64,000 nt of DNA from Streptomyces sp. NBC_01260 (GTDB taxonomy: Bacteria; Actinomycetota; Actinomycetes; Streptomycetales; Streptomycetaceae). The stretch covers positions 496,001 through 560,000 of the forward strand of contig NZ_CP108464.1 of assembly GCF_036226405.1 (NCBI RefSeq), given 5' to 3'. The notes beneath the pieces are model-generated. The model was not told where the DNA came from. It saw only the letters and a list, made by a program, of their open reading frames with translations, and did no database searches. A program made the translations under genes and the position numbers. Below are positions 1 through 8,434 of this stretch, in pieces; position 1 is the stretch's first letter, and each line of letters opens with the position of its first letter.

Positions 1-200
1 TGCGCGGGCATGACAAGACCGGGGCGGCGGCGCGGTGCTCGCGGAGGACGGCAGCCGGGATGCGAGGGACAGCACGAGACCGCGGCCAGGCCGACGACGA
101 CCGCTCGCTGTCGCGGGACGCGCGGGCGCCTTCACAGCCGGCGGGGACAGTTCGCCATGAACGCCCTTTCGCTGGTGTACTCATGGTGCGGTTCATCGGT

Positions 201-229
201 GCGCGGGGCCGGCTGCACCGGCCCCGCGC
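201..229 (-). terminator. Rho-independent-type hairpin after the GH84 gene
   Basis: A perfect 12-bp inverted repeat (arms 201-212 and 218-229, loop CTGCA) lies about 35 bp past the stop of the GH84 gene. It has no U-tract, which is usual for GC-rich actinobacterial terminators. The rest of bases 1-263 shows no convincing gene and is the window edge. Confidence 0.7.
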
Positions 230-263
230 AGAGGTGGCCCCACGCGCCGGCAGGGCGTCCCGG

Positions 264-2234
264 CTAGCGCATCCGGCCCGCGGCCTGCGCGAGGAAGGCG
301 TCGAGCACGCCGTCACCCACCTTGGGCTGGACGCTGCCCCAGGAATTGCGCGGCGGGTCGACCCGCACCGCGCGCGCCTGCTCCTGCAGTCGCCCCGATT
401 CGGCGAGCAGTCGCGCGGCCGTGTCCTTGTCGCCCGAGCTCCAGGCGTCGAGGGCGTCCAGCATCGTCACCGTGGCGCGGCCCCACAGTGCGGTGGCGTC
501 GAGCCAGGGCCCGGCGTCGGTGACGAACCCGGGCTGGACGGCGCCGCCGCGGATGACCTCGGGCGCGTTCCGCACGGCCGTGGCGTACGGGCGCAGCGCC
601 CGGAGCGCGCCGGTCCGGTCGCCGGAGTCCCACGAGGTCCAGAACTCAGCGGTCCGGAGGGCCAGTTCGGGAGCCTGCGGCTGCCAGGGGGTGTCCCCGA
701 AGGTGGGCGCCATGTGTTCCAGGTCGCCGAACACCAGCAGGGCGTCGGTCGCCGCGCGGTCGCCGCCCGCGAGATAGGCCATGGCGCGCCGTCCGTTGGC
801 GGATGCGTCGTAGGCCGTGTCGTTCCAGGCGAAGTCGGCCGCGCCGAAGACGGCGGCCTTGCTGGCGTACGGCTGGTTCATGGGGTTGGCCACGATGCCG
901 GTGAGGTGGGCGGACAGGCCTGCCTCACGCTTGTCGTACGGAGCGAGGAGCAGCCGTCCGGCGGTGTTCCCGAAGTCGTTGACGGGATAGTTGTCCCACA
1001 CGAACACCTTGCGTCCGAACAGCTTCGCCGCGCCTTCGGCCTGCTCGTTGGTGATGGTGGGCGGCACGACGTCGGTGCCGGTCCACATGACCTCGATCGC
1101 GGGGTCCAGCGTGGCGCGCAGGATCTGCTTGTAGGCGGTGTCCGTCAGGTCACCGTATTCGGTCGGCACCATCTGCAGCGGCTGCGCGCCCGGGTGGGTG
1201 GCGATGAAGGTGTGCTGTACGTCGTTGAGGAGGTCGACCTGCGCCTTGGCGGCCGCTTCGCGCCCTGGTTCGCCGTACGCCGCTCTGTCGCCCTCGCAGT
1301 TCCAGCGGGTGTAGCTGATGTCGTCCAGCGGAATGGAGAACGCCCGCGTGCCGAGGTCGTACATCGCCTGGAGCTTGGCTTCGAGGTCCTTGCGGTGGGC
1401 CGGGTCGGAGTAGCAGACCGACCCGCCCGGGGAGACCGCGAAGGTGAACCGGACGTGGTTGGCGGTGGCCCGCTTCACCAGCTCGCCCAGTTCGGTGAGC
1501 TTGTCGGCCGGGTAGGGGTCGCGCCACTTGCTGCGGTGGTACGGGTCGTCCTTGGGCGCGTAGATGTAGGTGTTGGCCTTCACATCGCCGTAGAAGTCCA
1601 TCTGGTCGAGCCGTTCGGCCTGTGTCCACGGCTCTCCGTAGAAGCCCTCGATGGTGCCGCGCAGCGGCATGGAGGGGAAGTCGGCGGCCTGCGCGCCCGC
1701 GACCTTCCAGGAGTGGCCGGCGCGCAGGAACAGCTGGCGCAGCGTCTGCACGGCATAGAACTGTCCGGTGGCGTCGGTACCTCCGAGGGCTACCTCCCGA
1801 CCCGGGCCGTGCGCCGAGACCCGCAGGGCGTAGCCCTCCGCGTGGTCGGGGGCGGCCGTGCTGCCGAGTTGGCGGGCGATGTCCGCGCGGGTGGCGGGTC
1901 CGAGCCGCACGGTGAGCAGGCCGGCGGCGGCACGGGGCACATGACCGGGTGCCACGACGTCCACCCGGTGGGCGCCGTGCGCCTTGAGTTCCGCCACGAG
2001 ACGGGTGAGCGCCGCGGCGTCGGTCCGGTCGTCGGCGACGACGATCGCGCGGCCGGTGACGGTGGCATCGGATCCGGTGCGGCTGATGGACTGCGGATTG
2101 GGTGAGACCGGCGGGAGGGCGGCCGCGCCGGGCGGACCGGCCGGGCGGGCGGCGCTGGAGGGCGATGCCAGGCACATCACGGCGGTCGCCGTGGCCAGCA
2201 GGCATGCGAGTGATGTCATGTCACGACGTCTCAC
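264..2234 (-). CDS. Secreted GH84 beta-N-acetylglucosaminidase
   Basis: A 656-residue exported hydrolase. Residues 1-29 are a signal peptide ending near SSAA. Residues about 40-185 resemble the hexosaminidase-like N-domain that precedes GH84 barrels. The barrel begins with RGTIEGFYGEPWT (192-204) and carries the paired catalytic aspartates D304-D305 in the IPLDDIS segment. GH84 enzymes use substrate-assisted catalysis to remove terminal N-acetylglucosamine from chitin-, hyaluronan- or glycoprotein-derived sugars. A C-terminal helical region follows. The GTG start at 2234 is chosen because a GGAG motif lies 7 nt upstream; an in-frame ATG at 2219 is the alternative. A DasR-like operator sits just upstream of the ribosome-binding site, which fits control by GlcNAc supply. 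The natural substrate cannot be read from sequence. Confidence 0.9.
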   Translation of the reverse strand: MRRRDMTSLACLLATATAVMCLASPSSAARPAGPPGAAALPPVSPNPQSISRTGSDATVTGRAIVVADDRTDAAALTRLVAELKAHGAHRVDVVAPGHVPRAAAGLLTVRLGPATRADIARQLGSTAAPDHAEGYALRVSAHGPGREVALGGTDATGQFYAVQTLRQLFLRAGHSWKVAGAQAADFPSMPLRGTIEGFYGEPWTQAERLDQMDFYGDVKANTYIYAPKDDPYHRSKWRDPYPADKLTELGELVKRATANHVRFTFAVSPGGSVCYSDPAHRKDLEAKLQAMYDLGTRAFSIPLDDISYTRWNCEGDRAAYGEPGREAAAKAQVDLLNDVQHTFIATHPGAQPLQMVPTEYGDLTDTAYKQILRATLDPAIEVMWTGTDVVPPTITNEQAEGAAKLFGRKVFVWDNYPVNDFGNTAGRLLLAPYDKREAGLSAHLTGIVANPMNQPYASKAAVFGAADFAWNDTAYDASANGRRAMAYLAGGDRAATDALLVFGDLEHMAPTFGDTPWQPQAPELALRTAEFWTSWDSGDRTGALRALRPYATAVRNAPEVIRGGAVQPGFVTDAGPWLDATALWGRATVTMLDALDAWSSGDKDTAARLLAESGRLQEQARAVRVDPPRNSWGSVQPKVGDGVLDAFLAQAAGRMR

Positions 2235-2244
2235 AGAGTCTCCA

Positions 2245-2260
2245 AGTGGTCTAAACCAGC
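2245..2260. promoter_or_regulatory. DasR-responsive element (dre) adjoining the GH84 RBS
   Basis: AGTGGTCTAAACCAGC matches the dre consensus A(C/G)TGGTCTAGACCA(C/G)T at 14 of 16 positions. It lies directly upstream of the GGAG of the GH84 gene, where bound DasR would block transcript elongation or initiation. DasR is the GntR-family repressor of GlcNAc and chitin genes in Streptomyces. Confidence 0.75.
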
Positions 2261-2320
2261 GAAGTGTTCAGGAGAATTCCGCAACCGGGGCGGGCAGTCA
2301 AGGACTTTCGTTCGATCCTG

Positions 2321-2336
2321 TTTGGTCTAGACGTTT
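2321..2336. promoter_or_regulatory. Second dre-like site in the GH84/cytX intergenic region
   Basis: TTTGGTCTAGACGTTT contains the intact core TGGTCTAGAC but weak flanks (11 of 16 positions). It lies 76 bp upstream of the first dre, in the likely promoter zone of the GH84 gene. It could be an upstream DasR site or a site for another GntR protein with the same core. Confidence 0.5.
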
Positions 2337-2518
2337 ACTAATGTTGGATACCGCGGGCAGCACGACCGGCCGCGGCGGCTTCCGCTGCGCGCTCCCCGGC
2401 TGACCCGCCGGCACGGACGGATCCCCCGTACGGACAGATCGCCGTCGCCCCACCGCGGGCCGGCGCCCCCGCCGCACGGGCCTGAGCACGGGCCCGGCTA
2501 TCCTGACCGCCGAACCGG

Positions 2519-2592
2519 ACACGGGGTGCCCCGCACGAGGGCTGAGAACACACCCGTCGAACCTGAACCAGTTAGCACTGGCGGAGGGATGT
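2519..2592 (+). promoter_or_regulatory. TPP riboswitch (THI element)
   Basis: The segment carries the conserved blocks of the thiamine pyrophosphate aptamer: GGGGTGCCC, then GGGCTGAGA, ACCCGTCGAACCTGA and CCAGTTAGCACTGG, followed by GGAGGGA. The GGAGGG at 2583-2588 is both the 3' closing strand of the aptamer and the ribosome-binding site, 8 nt before the ATG of the next gene. TPP binding should therefore hide the RBS and stop translation. Confidence 0.93.
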
Positions 2593-2596
2593 CTTC

Positions 2597-3994
2597 ATGT
2601 CATTGCCGTATGCCCAGGACGAGCGCGCCGCCGCCCCGCGGCCCGCGTTCGGCGGGCGGATGCCCACCGCCCCCGGCGATCTGCGCATCGAGGCGCACGG
2701 GATAGCCCCCGTTCCCGAGGACCGTCGCTACGGCGGGCCCGGCCGGCTGTTCACCGTCTGGTTCGCCCCCAACCTGACCATGACCGGCGTCTTCACCGGC
2801 ACCGTCGGCATCGCGCTGGGCCTGGACTTCGCCACGGCGCTCACCGCCGTCGTGCTCGGCACGCTCGTGGGCGCCGCACCCACCGCGTATCTGGGAACCT
2901 GGGGCAGCCGGACCGGCGCCGGACAACTCCCGCTCGCGCGGCTGGCGTTCGGCCGTGGCGTGGTACTCCCGGGCGCACTTCAGTGGCTGTCGTCCATCGC
3001 CTGGGACGCGCTGATCGGTCTGTTCGGCGGGGACGCGCTGGCCCAGCTGTGCGGCTGGCCGTTCTGGCTGGGGGTGCTGGTCATGATGACCGCACAGGGC
3101 GCGCTCGGCGTACTGGGGTACGAGGTGATCCACCGGCTCCAGACCGTGATGACCTTCGTTCTCGCGGCCGCCTTCGCGGTGCTCGCCGCGAAACTCCTGC
3201 ACGGTGTCCACCCCGCCACCACCGGCTCCGTGCACGGCGCCGACCGGGCGGGCGCGTTCGTCCTGACGTGCACCATCGCCCTGAGCCTGGCGCTGTCGTG
3301 GGCGCCGTACGCCAGCGACTTCAGCCGCTATCTGCCGCGCACCGCGTCCCGGCCGCGCATGTTCTGGTGCACGCTGCTCGGCATCAGCGTCTCGTTCGTG
3401 GCGGTCCAGACCCTCGGCCTGTGGGGTGCGTCCGTCTTCACCGACCAGACCGCCCGCGGCATCGACTCCCTGCTGGGCGGGGGCGCCCTCGGAGCGTTCG
3501 GACTGCTCGCCGTGGCTCTCGCGGCACTGTGCAGCAACGCCATGAACGACTACAGCGGATCGCTCGCTCTGCAGACCATGGGGGTCCGCCTGCCGCGCCC
3601 CGTCGCCGCGGCGCTCGCCGCCGCTCTCGGATTCCCGCTCGTGCTGTGGATGCACGCGGCCGACACCACGGCACGCTTCCAGAACGTGCTGCTTCTCGTC
3701 GGCTACTGGATCCCCGGGTTCGTCGCGATCGTGGCCGTCGACTGGATCGTCCGGGCGAGGGCCCGCGGCGGCTCCCCCATCGACCTGGCCGCCGAGAGCT
3801 CCCGCCCCCAGCCGTGGTGGCCGGCGCTCACCGCCTTCGCCGTCGCGTTCGCCGCAGCGGTGCCCTTCATGAACACCAGCCTGTACGTGGGCCCGGTGGC
3901 AAAGGCGCTGCACGGAGCGGATCTCGCCTACGGGGTGGCGTTCCTCGCCGCCCTGGCCGTCTACACCCCGCTGCGGCTGCGCCGCCGCCCCTGA
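2597..3994 (+). CDS. cytX: CytX-like hydroxymethylpyrimidine permease, NCS1 family
   Basis: A 465-residue membrane protein with about 12 hydrophobic segments and the NCS1 nucleobase-cation-symporter pattern. The N-terminal soluble part (1-45) is followed by a segment starting FTVWFAPNLTMTGVFTGTVG, and a DWIV motif lies near residue 380. NCS1 members behind a TPP riboswitch are assigned to CytX, which imports the thiamine pyrimidine precursor HMP or an analogue. The riboswitch immediately upstream is the main reason for this assignment over cytosine or purine transport. The ATG at 2597 is fixed by the RBS inside the aptamer. The gene ends 30 bp from the convergent MFS gene. Confidence 0.88.
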   Translation: MSLPYAQDERAAAPRPAFGGRMPTAPGDLRIEAHGIAPVPEDRRYGGPGRLFTVWFAPNLTMTGVFTGTVGIALGLDFATALTAVVLGTLVGAAPTAYLGTWGSRTGAGQLPLARLAFGRGVVLPGALQWLSSIAWDALIGLFGGDALAQLCGWPFWLGVLVMMTAQGALGVLGYEVIHRLQTVMTFVLAAAFAVLAAKLLHGVHPATTGSVHGADRAGAFVLTCTIALSLALSWAPYASDFSRYLPRTASRPRMFWCTLLGISVSFVAVQTLGLWGASVFTDQTARGIDSLLGGGALGAFGLLAVALAALCSNAMNDYSGSLALQTMGVRLPRPVAAALAAALGFPLVLWMHAADTTARFQNVLLLVGYWIPGFVAIVAVDWIVRARARGGSPIDLAAESSRPQPWWPALTAFAVAFAAAVPFMNTSLYVGPVAKALHGADLAYGVAFLAALAVYTPLRLRRRP

Positions 3995-4024
3995 CGCTCC
4001 CCGGCCGGCGGCGTTCCGCACGGT

Positions 4025-5740
4025 TCACGCCTTCGCCGTCGCCCTCTCGCCGTGGACGTAGCGGCCTCCGCGGAGCAGCGAGACGACCGCGGCCACCAGG
4101 CACGCCACGATGGCGAAGTCGAAGGCGACGGAGAGTCCCTGCTCGAACGGTTCGGAGATCAGCGTCGGGAAGAACGCCCGTCCGGTGAGGTAGTCGGCGT
4201 GACTGGCGGGCAACTGCGCCAGGGTCTCCGGGCCGAGCAGGCTGCGCACCGGGTTGTATCCCAGGAGCGCCGCGAACAGCACGCCGACGGGCGGCAGGGC
4301 CGCGACGCGCGCCGCGTCGGCGGACGGCACGCCCTGTTCGGTGAGGCCGTGGGCGAGCGTGTCCGGCAGCGAACTCGCCAGCCCGGCGATCATCAGCGAG
4401 AAGAAGATGCCGATGGACAGCACGGTGGCCGAGTTCTGGAAGGTGGTGCTGATTCCCGCGCCCACACCACGCTGGTCCGGCGGCAGACTGTTCATGATCG
4501 CCGCCCGGTTGGGCGAGGCGAACAGTCCCATGGCCAGCCCGTTGACGAGCAGGATCAGGGCGAAGAGAGGGTAGTCGAAATCGACCGGCAGCTCTTTGAG
4601 GGCCACGAAGGTGGCGGCAGCCAGGAGCATCCCGCCAGTGGTGAAGATCCGGGCGCCGAGGCGGTCGGAGGCCCATCCGGAGAAGGGGCCCGCGATCAGG
4701 AATCCGACCGTCAGGGGCAGCATGTAGATGCCGGCCCACAGCGGGGTCTGCTCGAAGCCGTAGCCGTGCCGGGGCAGCCAGATTCCCTGGAGCCAGATGA
4801 TCAGGATGAACATGAGGCCGCCACGCCCCAGGGACGCCAGGAGACTCGCGACGTTGCCCGCCGTGAAGGCCCGGATCCGGAACAGCCCCAGATGGAACAT
4901 CGGCTGGCCGACCCGGGTCTCGATCACGCAGAAGAGACCCAGCACGGCCAGCCCGCCGGCGATCGCGGTGATCACCCAGGGATTGGTCCATCCCATGGTG
5001 TTGCCGCCGTAGGGCTGGATGCCGTACGTGATGCCGGACAGTACGGCGATCAGACCGACCGCGAAGGTCAGATTGCCCCACCGGTCGATCCGGGCCGGGG
5101 TGCGGACCCCGGTGTCGTACAGCTTCAGATAGGCCCAGACCGTTCCGAACAGCCCGATCGGGACGGAGACCAGGAACACCAGGTGCCAGTTGAAGGGACC
5201 GAGCAGCCCGCCGAGCACGAGTCCCATGAACGACCCCGCGATCGCCGCGACCTGGTTGAGTCCCAGCGCGAGACCACGCTGGCGGGGCGGGAAGGCGTCG
5301 GTGAGGATGGCGTTCGAGTTCGCCATCAGCATCGCTCCGCCCACGCCCTGGAGTACGCGCATCCCGATCAGCCACAGGGCGCCGGCGGTGCCGTGCATCC
5401 AGGTCACCGAGAGCAGTACGGAGAACGCCGTGAAGACCGCGAACCCCAGGTTGTACATCCGGACCCGGCCGTACATGTCACCCAGCCGGCCGAAGCTCAC
5501 CACCAGGACCGCGGTGACGACCATGTAACTCATGATCAGCCAGAGCAGCAGACTCGTGTTGCCCGGCTCCAGGGGGTCCACTCCGATGCCGCGGAAGATG
5601 TCCGGCAGCGCGATGAGGATGATCGACAGGTTGATCGTCGCGATCAGCACACCCAGCGTGGTGTTCGACAGGGCGATCCACTTGTAGCCCGGACCCTGTG
5701 GATCCTCGGCTCCGCCGGGGCGTACGGCTGTGCTCTGCAT
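4025..5740 (-). CDS. DHA2-family MFS drug exporter
   Basis: A 571-residue transporter with about 14 membrane segments, the size and topology of the EmrB/QacA (DHA2) branch. Features include the N-terminal TTLGVLIATINLSIILIALP helix region, the loop motif GRLGDMYGRVRMYN after TM2, and the RVLQGVGGAM antiporter-type motif. These proteins use the proton gradient to expel drugs or endogenous metabolites; the substrate cannot be told from sequence. The ATG at 5740 (MQSTAVRP) is preferred, with GGGACGG upstream. A TTG 48 bp further upstream would add 16 residues not typical of the family. No regulator gene adjoins it. Confidence 0.85.
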   Translation of the reverse strand: MQSTAVRPGGAEDPQGPGYKWIALSNTTLGVLIATINLSIILIALPDIFRGIGVDPLEPGNTSLLLWLIMSYMVVTAVLVVSFGRLGDMYGRVRMYNLGFAVFTAFSVLLSVTWMHGTAGALWLIGMRVLQGVGGAMLMANSNAILTDAFPPRQRGLALGLNQVAAIAGSFMGLVLGGLLGPFNWHLVFLVSVPIGLFGTVWAYLKLYDTGVRTPARIDRWGNLTFAVGLIAVLSGITYGIQPYGGNTMGWTNPWVITAIAGGLAVLGLFCVIETRVGQPMFHLGLFRIRAFTAGNVASLLASLGRGGLMFILIIWLQGIWLPRHGYGFEQTPLWAGIYMLPLTVGFLIAGPFSGWASDRLGARIFTTGGMLLAAATFVALKELPVDFDYPLFALILLVNGLAMGLFASPNRAAIMNSLPPDQRGVGAGISTTFQNSATVLSIGIFFSLMIAGLASSLPDTLAHGLTEQGVPSADAARVAALPPVGVLFAALLGYNPVRSLLGPETLAQLPASHADYLTGRAFFPTLISEPFEQGLSVAFDFAIVACLVAAVVSLLRGGRYVHGERATAKA

Positions 5741-5936
5741 GGAACCGTCCCGCCCGTCGGAGGTGCCTCGGCCGCGTACGGGAGCCAAGCTATTCCCGGA
5801 CCCCGTGGCCGGCCAGTTCGTATGCTCCGGTGACGCGGCCGTTCACCCGCTTGAGGTGGTGGCCGCGGAAATCTCGTTGCGGGTGCGGGCGCGTGCCTGG
5901 CACGGTGCGGGTTTCCGTCACCTACGCGAGGCAGCC

Positions 5937-6425
5937 ATGACGATCTACTTCTACGGCGCCGACGAAGTCCCTCACGGTTGCTTCTCGAACTTCTCCGATC
6001 ACGGCCTGGACCTCGACGGGCGCTGGTGGCCGACCTCGGAGCACTACTTCCAGGCGCAGAAGTTCATCGGCACCCGACACGCGGATCTCATCCGTCGTGC
6101 TCGCACCCCGCTGCGCGCCGCAGAGCTGGGCCGTGACCCGTCCAAACCGATGCGGCGGGACTGGGAACGGGCCAAGGACGACGTGATGCGCCGTGCGATG
6201 GCGGCCAAGTTCCTTACGCACGCGGACATCCGCGGCATTCTGCTGTCCACCGGTGACGAAGAGATCGTTGAGGACACCACTGCCGATCACTACTGGGGCC
6301 GGGGCAGGACCGGATCCGGCAAGAACATGCTCGGGCGGATCCTGATGCGTACTCGCGGCCGGCTCCGCGCGGAATTCGACGAAGCCTCCGAGGCCCGCAG
6401 CGACAGCGGACGCCCGGGGCGGTAA
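5937..6425 (+). CDS. NADAR-family N-glycosidase (YbiA-like)
   Basis: A 162-residue protein with the NADAR signature: FSNFSDHG (16-23), the W-P-T-SEHYFQAQKF block with E35, DHYWGRG (117-123) and GKNMLG (128-133). E. coli YbiA hydrolyses the N-glycosidic bond of reactive early riboflavin intermediates. Other NADAR proteins remove ADP-ribose from guanine as antitoxins to DarT-type toxins. No DarT-like gene lies beside it, so a housekeeping metabolite-repair role is more likely. The ATG at 5937 is chosen because GAGG lies 5 nt upstream and the homology begins there; the reading frame continues upstream without family resemblance. It is convergent with the APC permease. Confidence 0.87.
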   Translation: MTIYFYGADEVPHGCFSNFSDHGLDLDGRWWPTSEHYFQAQKFIGTRHADLIRRARTPLRAAELGRDPSKPMRRDWERAKDDVMRRAMAAKFLTHADIRGILLSTGDEEIVEDTTADHYWGRGRTGSGKNMLGRILMRTRGRLRAEFDEASEARSDSGRPGR

Positions 6426-6469
6426 CCGGGGAAAGCACCGCGTCGAGTCCCACGCCCGGGTTCCCGGGG

Positions 6470-8107
6470 TCAGGTGCCGGGCAGTACGCCGACGGAGCCG
6501 ATGTACTCCTGGGCCTCCGCGTCCGGAAGCCGTACGGACTGCGCCCAGTAGTAGATCAGCAGGCTGAACGCGGCGACGACCGCCATGTCCCACCACAGGG
6601 GAAGGGCACCGGTCGCGCCGCAGGAGACCGTCGAGGCGGGCCCCGTGCTGCAGTAGCCGCCCTGCCAGGAGATCAGGCCCAGGCCCAGGAGATACACCGG
6701 CAGCCACTGCGCGGAGCGCCAGTCCGGGTGCGGGAGTCTCGGGTTGACGCGGGACAGTGCCGAGGCCCCCAGCAGCAGATAGCCGAGCACGATAGCGACG
6801 CCGAGCCGCCACAGGGTGTCCCACCCGGCCCAGTAGATGATCAGGTTGGACACGATGAAGGCGACGGGGGCCCAGAACATGCCGCCCCGCAGACGGTACG
6901 GACGGTACCGTTCCGGGTCCTGTTTACGCAGAGATCCGAGGGCGAGCGGAGCGCCCGCGTACATCAGCACGCTGGCGGAGGTGACAAAGCCGATCATTTT
7001 CTGCCAGGTGGGGAACGGCAGAAAGATGATCAGACCGACGGCGAAGGCGAAGAGCAGGCCGAACCAGGGCACTCCGCGTGCGGTGGTGCGTTCGAAGACC
7101 GCGGGCACATAGCCGTTGCGGGAGAGGCCGTAGGAGACCCGGGAGGCGGCGGCGGTGTAGATCAGGCCCGTGCCGGTGGGCGAGACGACCGCGTCGATGT
7201 AGATCAGGGCGGCGAGCCAGCCGAGCCCGGCCGACAGGGCCAGACCCGCGAACGGGCCCGCTTTGTCGGTGAAGGCCAGATCGGACCAGCCGTGGGCGAA
7301 GGCGCTCTGCGGCAGGGCCCCGATGAAGGCTGCCTGGAGCGCCAGATAGATGAGGGCACCGATGAGGATCGAGCCGATGACCGCTCGCGGAATGTCCCGT
7401 GCCGGGTTGCGGCTCTCGCCGGCCAGTTGGTCGGCCTGTTCGAAGCCGAGTAGGGCGAAGATGATGCCGCCGCTGCTGACGGCGGAGAGGACTCCCTGGG
7501 CGCCGAAGGGGGCGAAGCCCTGGTGGCCGAAGTTGCCGCCCTCGAAGGTGGTCGCCGCCAGGACGACGACGGTGACGACCGGGACGGCGACCTTCCACCA
7601 GGTGGCCACGGTGTTGGTGCGGGCGAGCCAGCGGACGCCGAAGAAGTTGACGACGACGAAGAAGGCCATGAAGGCGACGGCCAGACCGTAACCGGCGGCG
7701 GTGAGGCGGTTCTCTTCCGTCTGGACCCAGTCGGCGTGGACGCTGAGGTAGTTCAGCGACGCCATCACCTCGATCGGCGCCGTGGCGACCGCCTGGAGCC
7801 AGGAGAACCAGCCGAAGGACGCCCCGGCGACCCCGCCGAAGGCGTAGTGCGGAAAGCGCGCCGTGCCGCCCGCGACCGGATACATGGCGCCCAGTTCCGC
7901 GTGGACGAACGCCAGGACGGTGATCGCGAGGGCCCCGATGCCCCAGGAGACGAGGGAGGCCGTCCCTGCGGCCTGCGCCGCGAACAGGGCGCCGAACAGC
8001 CAGCCGGAGCCGATGATGGATCCGACAGAGGTCCAGATGAGGCCGATCAGTCCGATGTCCCGTCGTAGGCCCGGGTTGCCGAACTTCTCTACGGGTGGTC
8101 TCGACAT
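6470..8107 (-). CDS. APC-superfamily amino acid/polyamine permease
   Basis: A 545-residue protein with about 12 membrane helices. The N-terminal TSVGSIIGSGWLFGA (about 25-39) is the glycine-rich TM1 motif of APC transporters, which binds the amino-acid carboxylate. A GFEQADQLAGESRNPARDIPRA segment marks the usual E-x-x-N-P loop after TM6. Hydrophobic helices continue to a short polar tail. It should be a proton-coupled amino-acid or amine importer of unknown substrate. The ATG at 8107 (MSRPPVEKF) is chosen over far-upstream in-frame codons because the added 96 residues are low-complexity and unlike the family. A GAGGG lies 10 nt before it. Confidence 0.87.
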   Translation of the reverse strand: MSRPPVEKFGNPGLRRDIGLIGLIWTSVGSIIGSGWLFGALFAAQAAGTASLVSWGIGALAITVLAFVHAELGAMYPVAGGTARFPHYAFGGVAGASFGWFSWLQAVATAPIEVMASLNYLSVHADWVQTEENRLTAAGYGLAVAFMAFFVVVNFFGVRWLARTNTVATWWKVAVPVVTVVVLAATTFEGGNFGHQGFAPFGAQGVLSAVSSGGIIFALLGFEQADQLAGESRNPARDIPRAVIGSILIGALIYLALQAAFIGALPQSAFAHGWSDLAFTDKAGPFAGLALSAGLGWLAALIYIDAVVSPTGTGLIYTAAASRVSYGLSRNGYVPAVFERTTARGVPWFGLLFAFAVGLIIFLPFPTWQKMIGFVTSASVLMYAGAPLALGSLRKQDPERYRPYRLRGGMFWAPVAFIVSNLIIYWAGWDTLWRLGVAIVLGYLLLGASALSRVNPRLPHPDWRSAQWLPVYLLGLGLISWQGGYCSTGPASTVSCGATGALPLWWDMAVVAAFSLLIYYWAQSVRLPDAEAQEYIGSVGVLPGT

Positions 8108-8434
8108 CTGCGGACGCCCTCGCTCCGGTGGGGGACGCGGCGGGGAGCATGCCCGACGCGTCTGCGGCTTGTCCTTCCCTTGTCCCGGCGGTGCCCGGGC
8201 CACTACGGCACGGCGGGAATGCACCCCGAATGGAGCGCACCCACGAGGCCCAAGCCGCACGCGCAGGGGCCGGTCGGCGGGCTCCCGCCGGAGGGCGAGG
8301 ACGATCTCCGCGATGCCGAACATCAGCAGCACCTGGGCCAGGGCGACCGCCCGCGCCCCTTGGGTGGCCGATGCCGTTCGTACGGTCGCGTACAACGGTC
8401 CCCCCCTCGCGTCGGGCGAAGGCGGCCACGATGG

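Noticed and set aside
60..2105. Long plus-strand reading frame opposite the GH84 gene
   Set aside because: It mirrors the GH84 coding strand, has no RBS or family resemblance, and its composition is what the complement of a GC-rich gene produces.
3867..5375. Large frame overlapping the MFS exporter
   Set aside because: It lacks any hydrophobic pattern and is Arg/Pro-rich, while the exporter frame has about 14 clean membrane helices.
5937..6425. DarT-NADAR toxin-antitoxin pair
   Set aside because: The flanking genes are an MFS exporter and an APC permease; no ADP-ribosyltransferase gene adjoins the NADAR gene.
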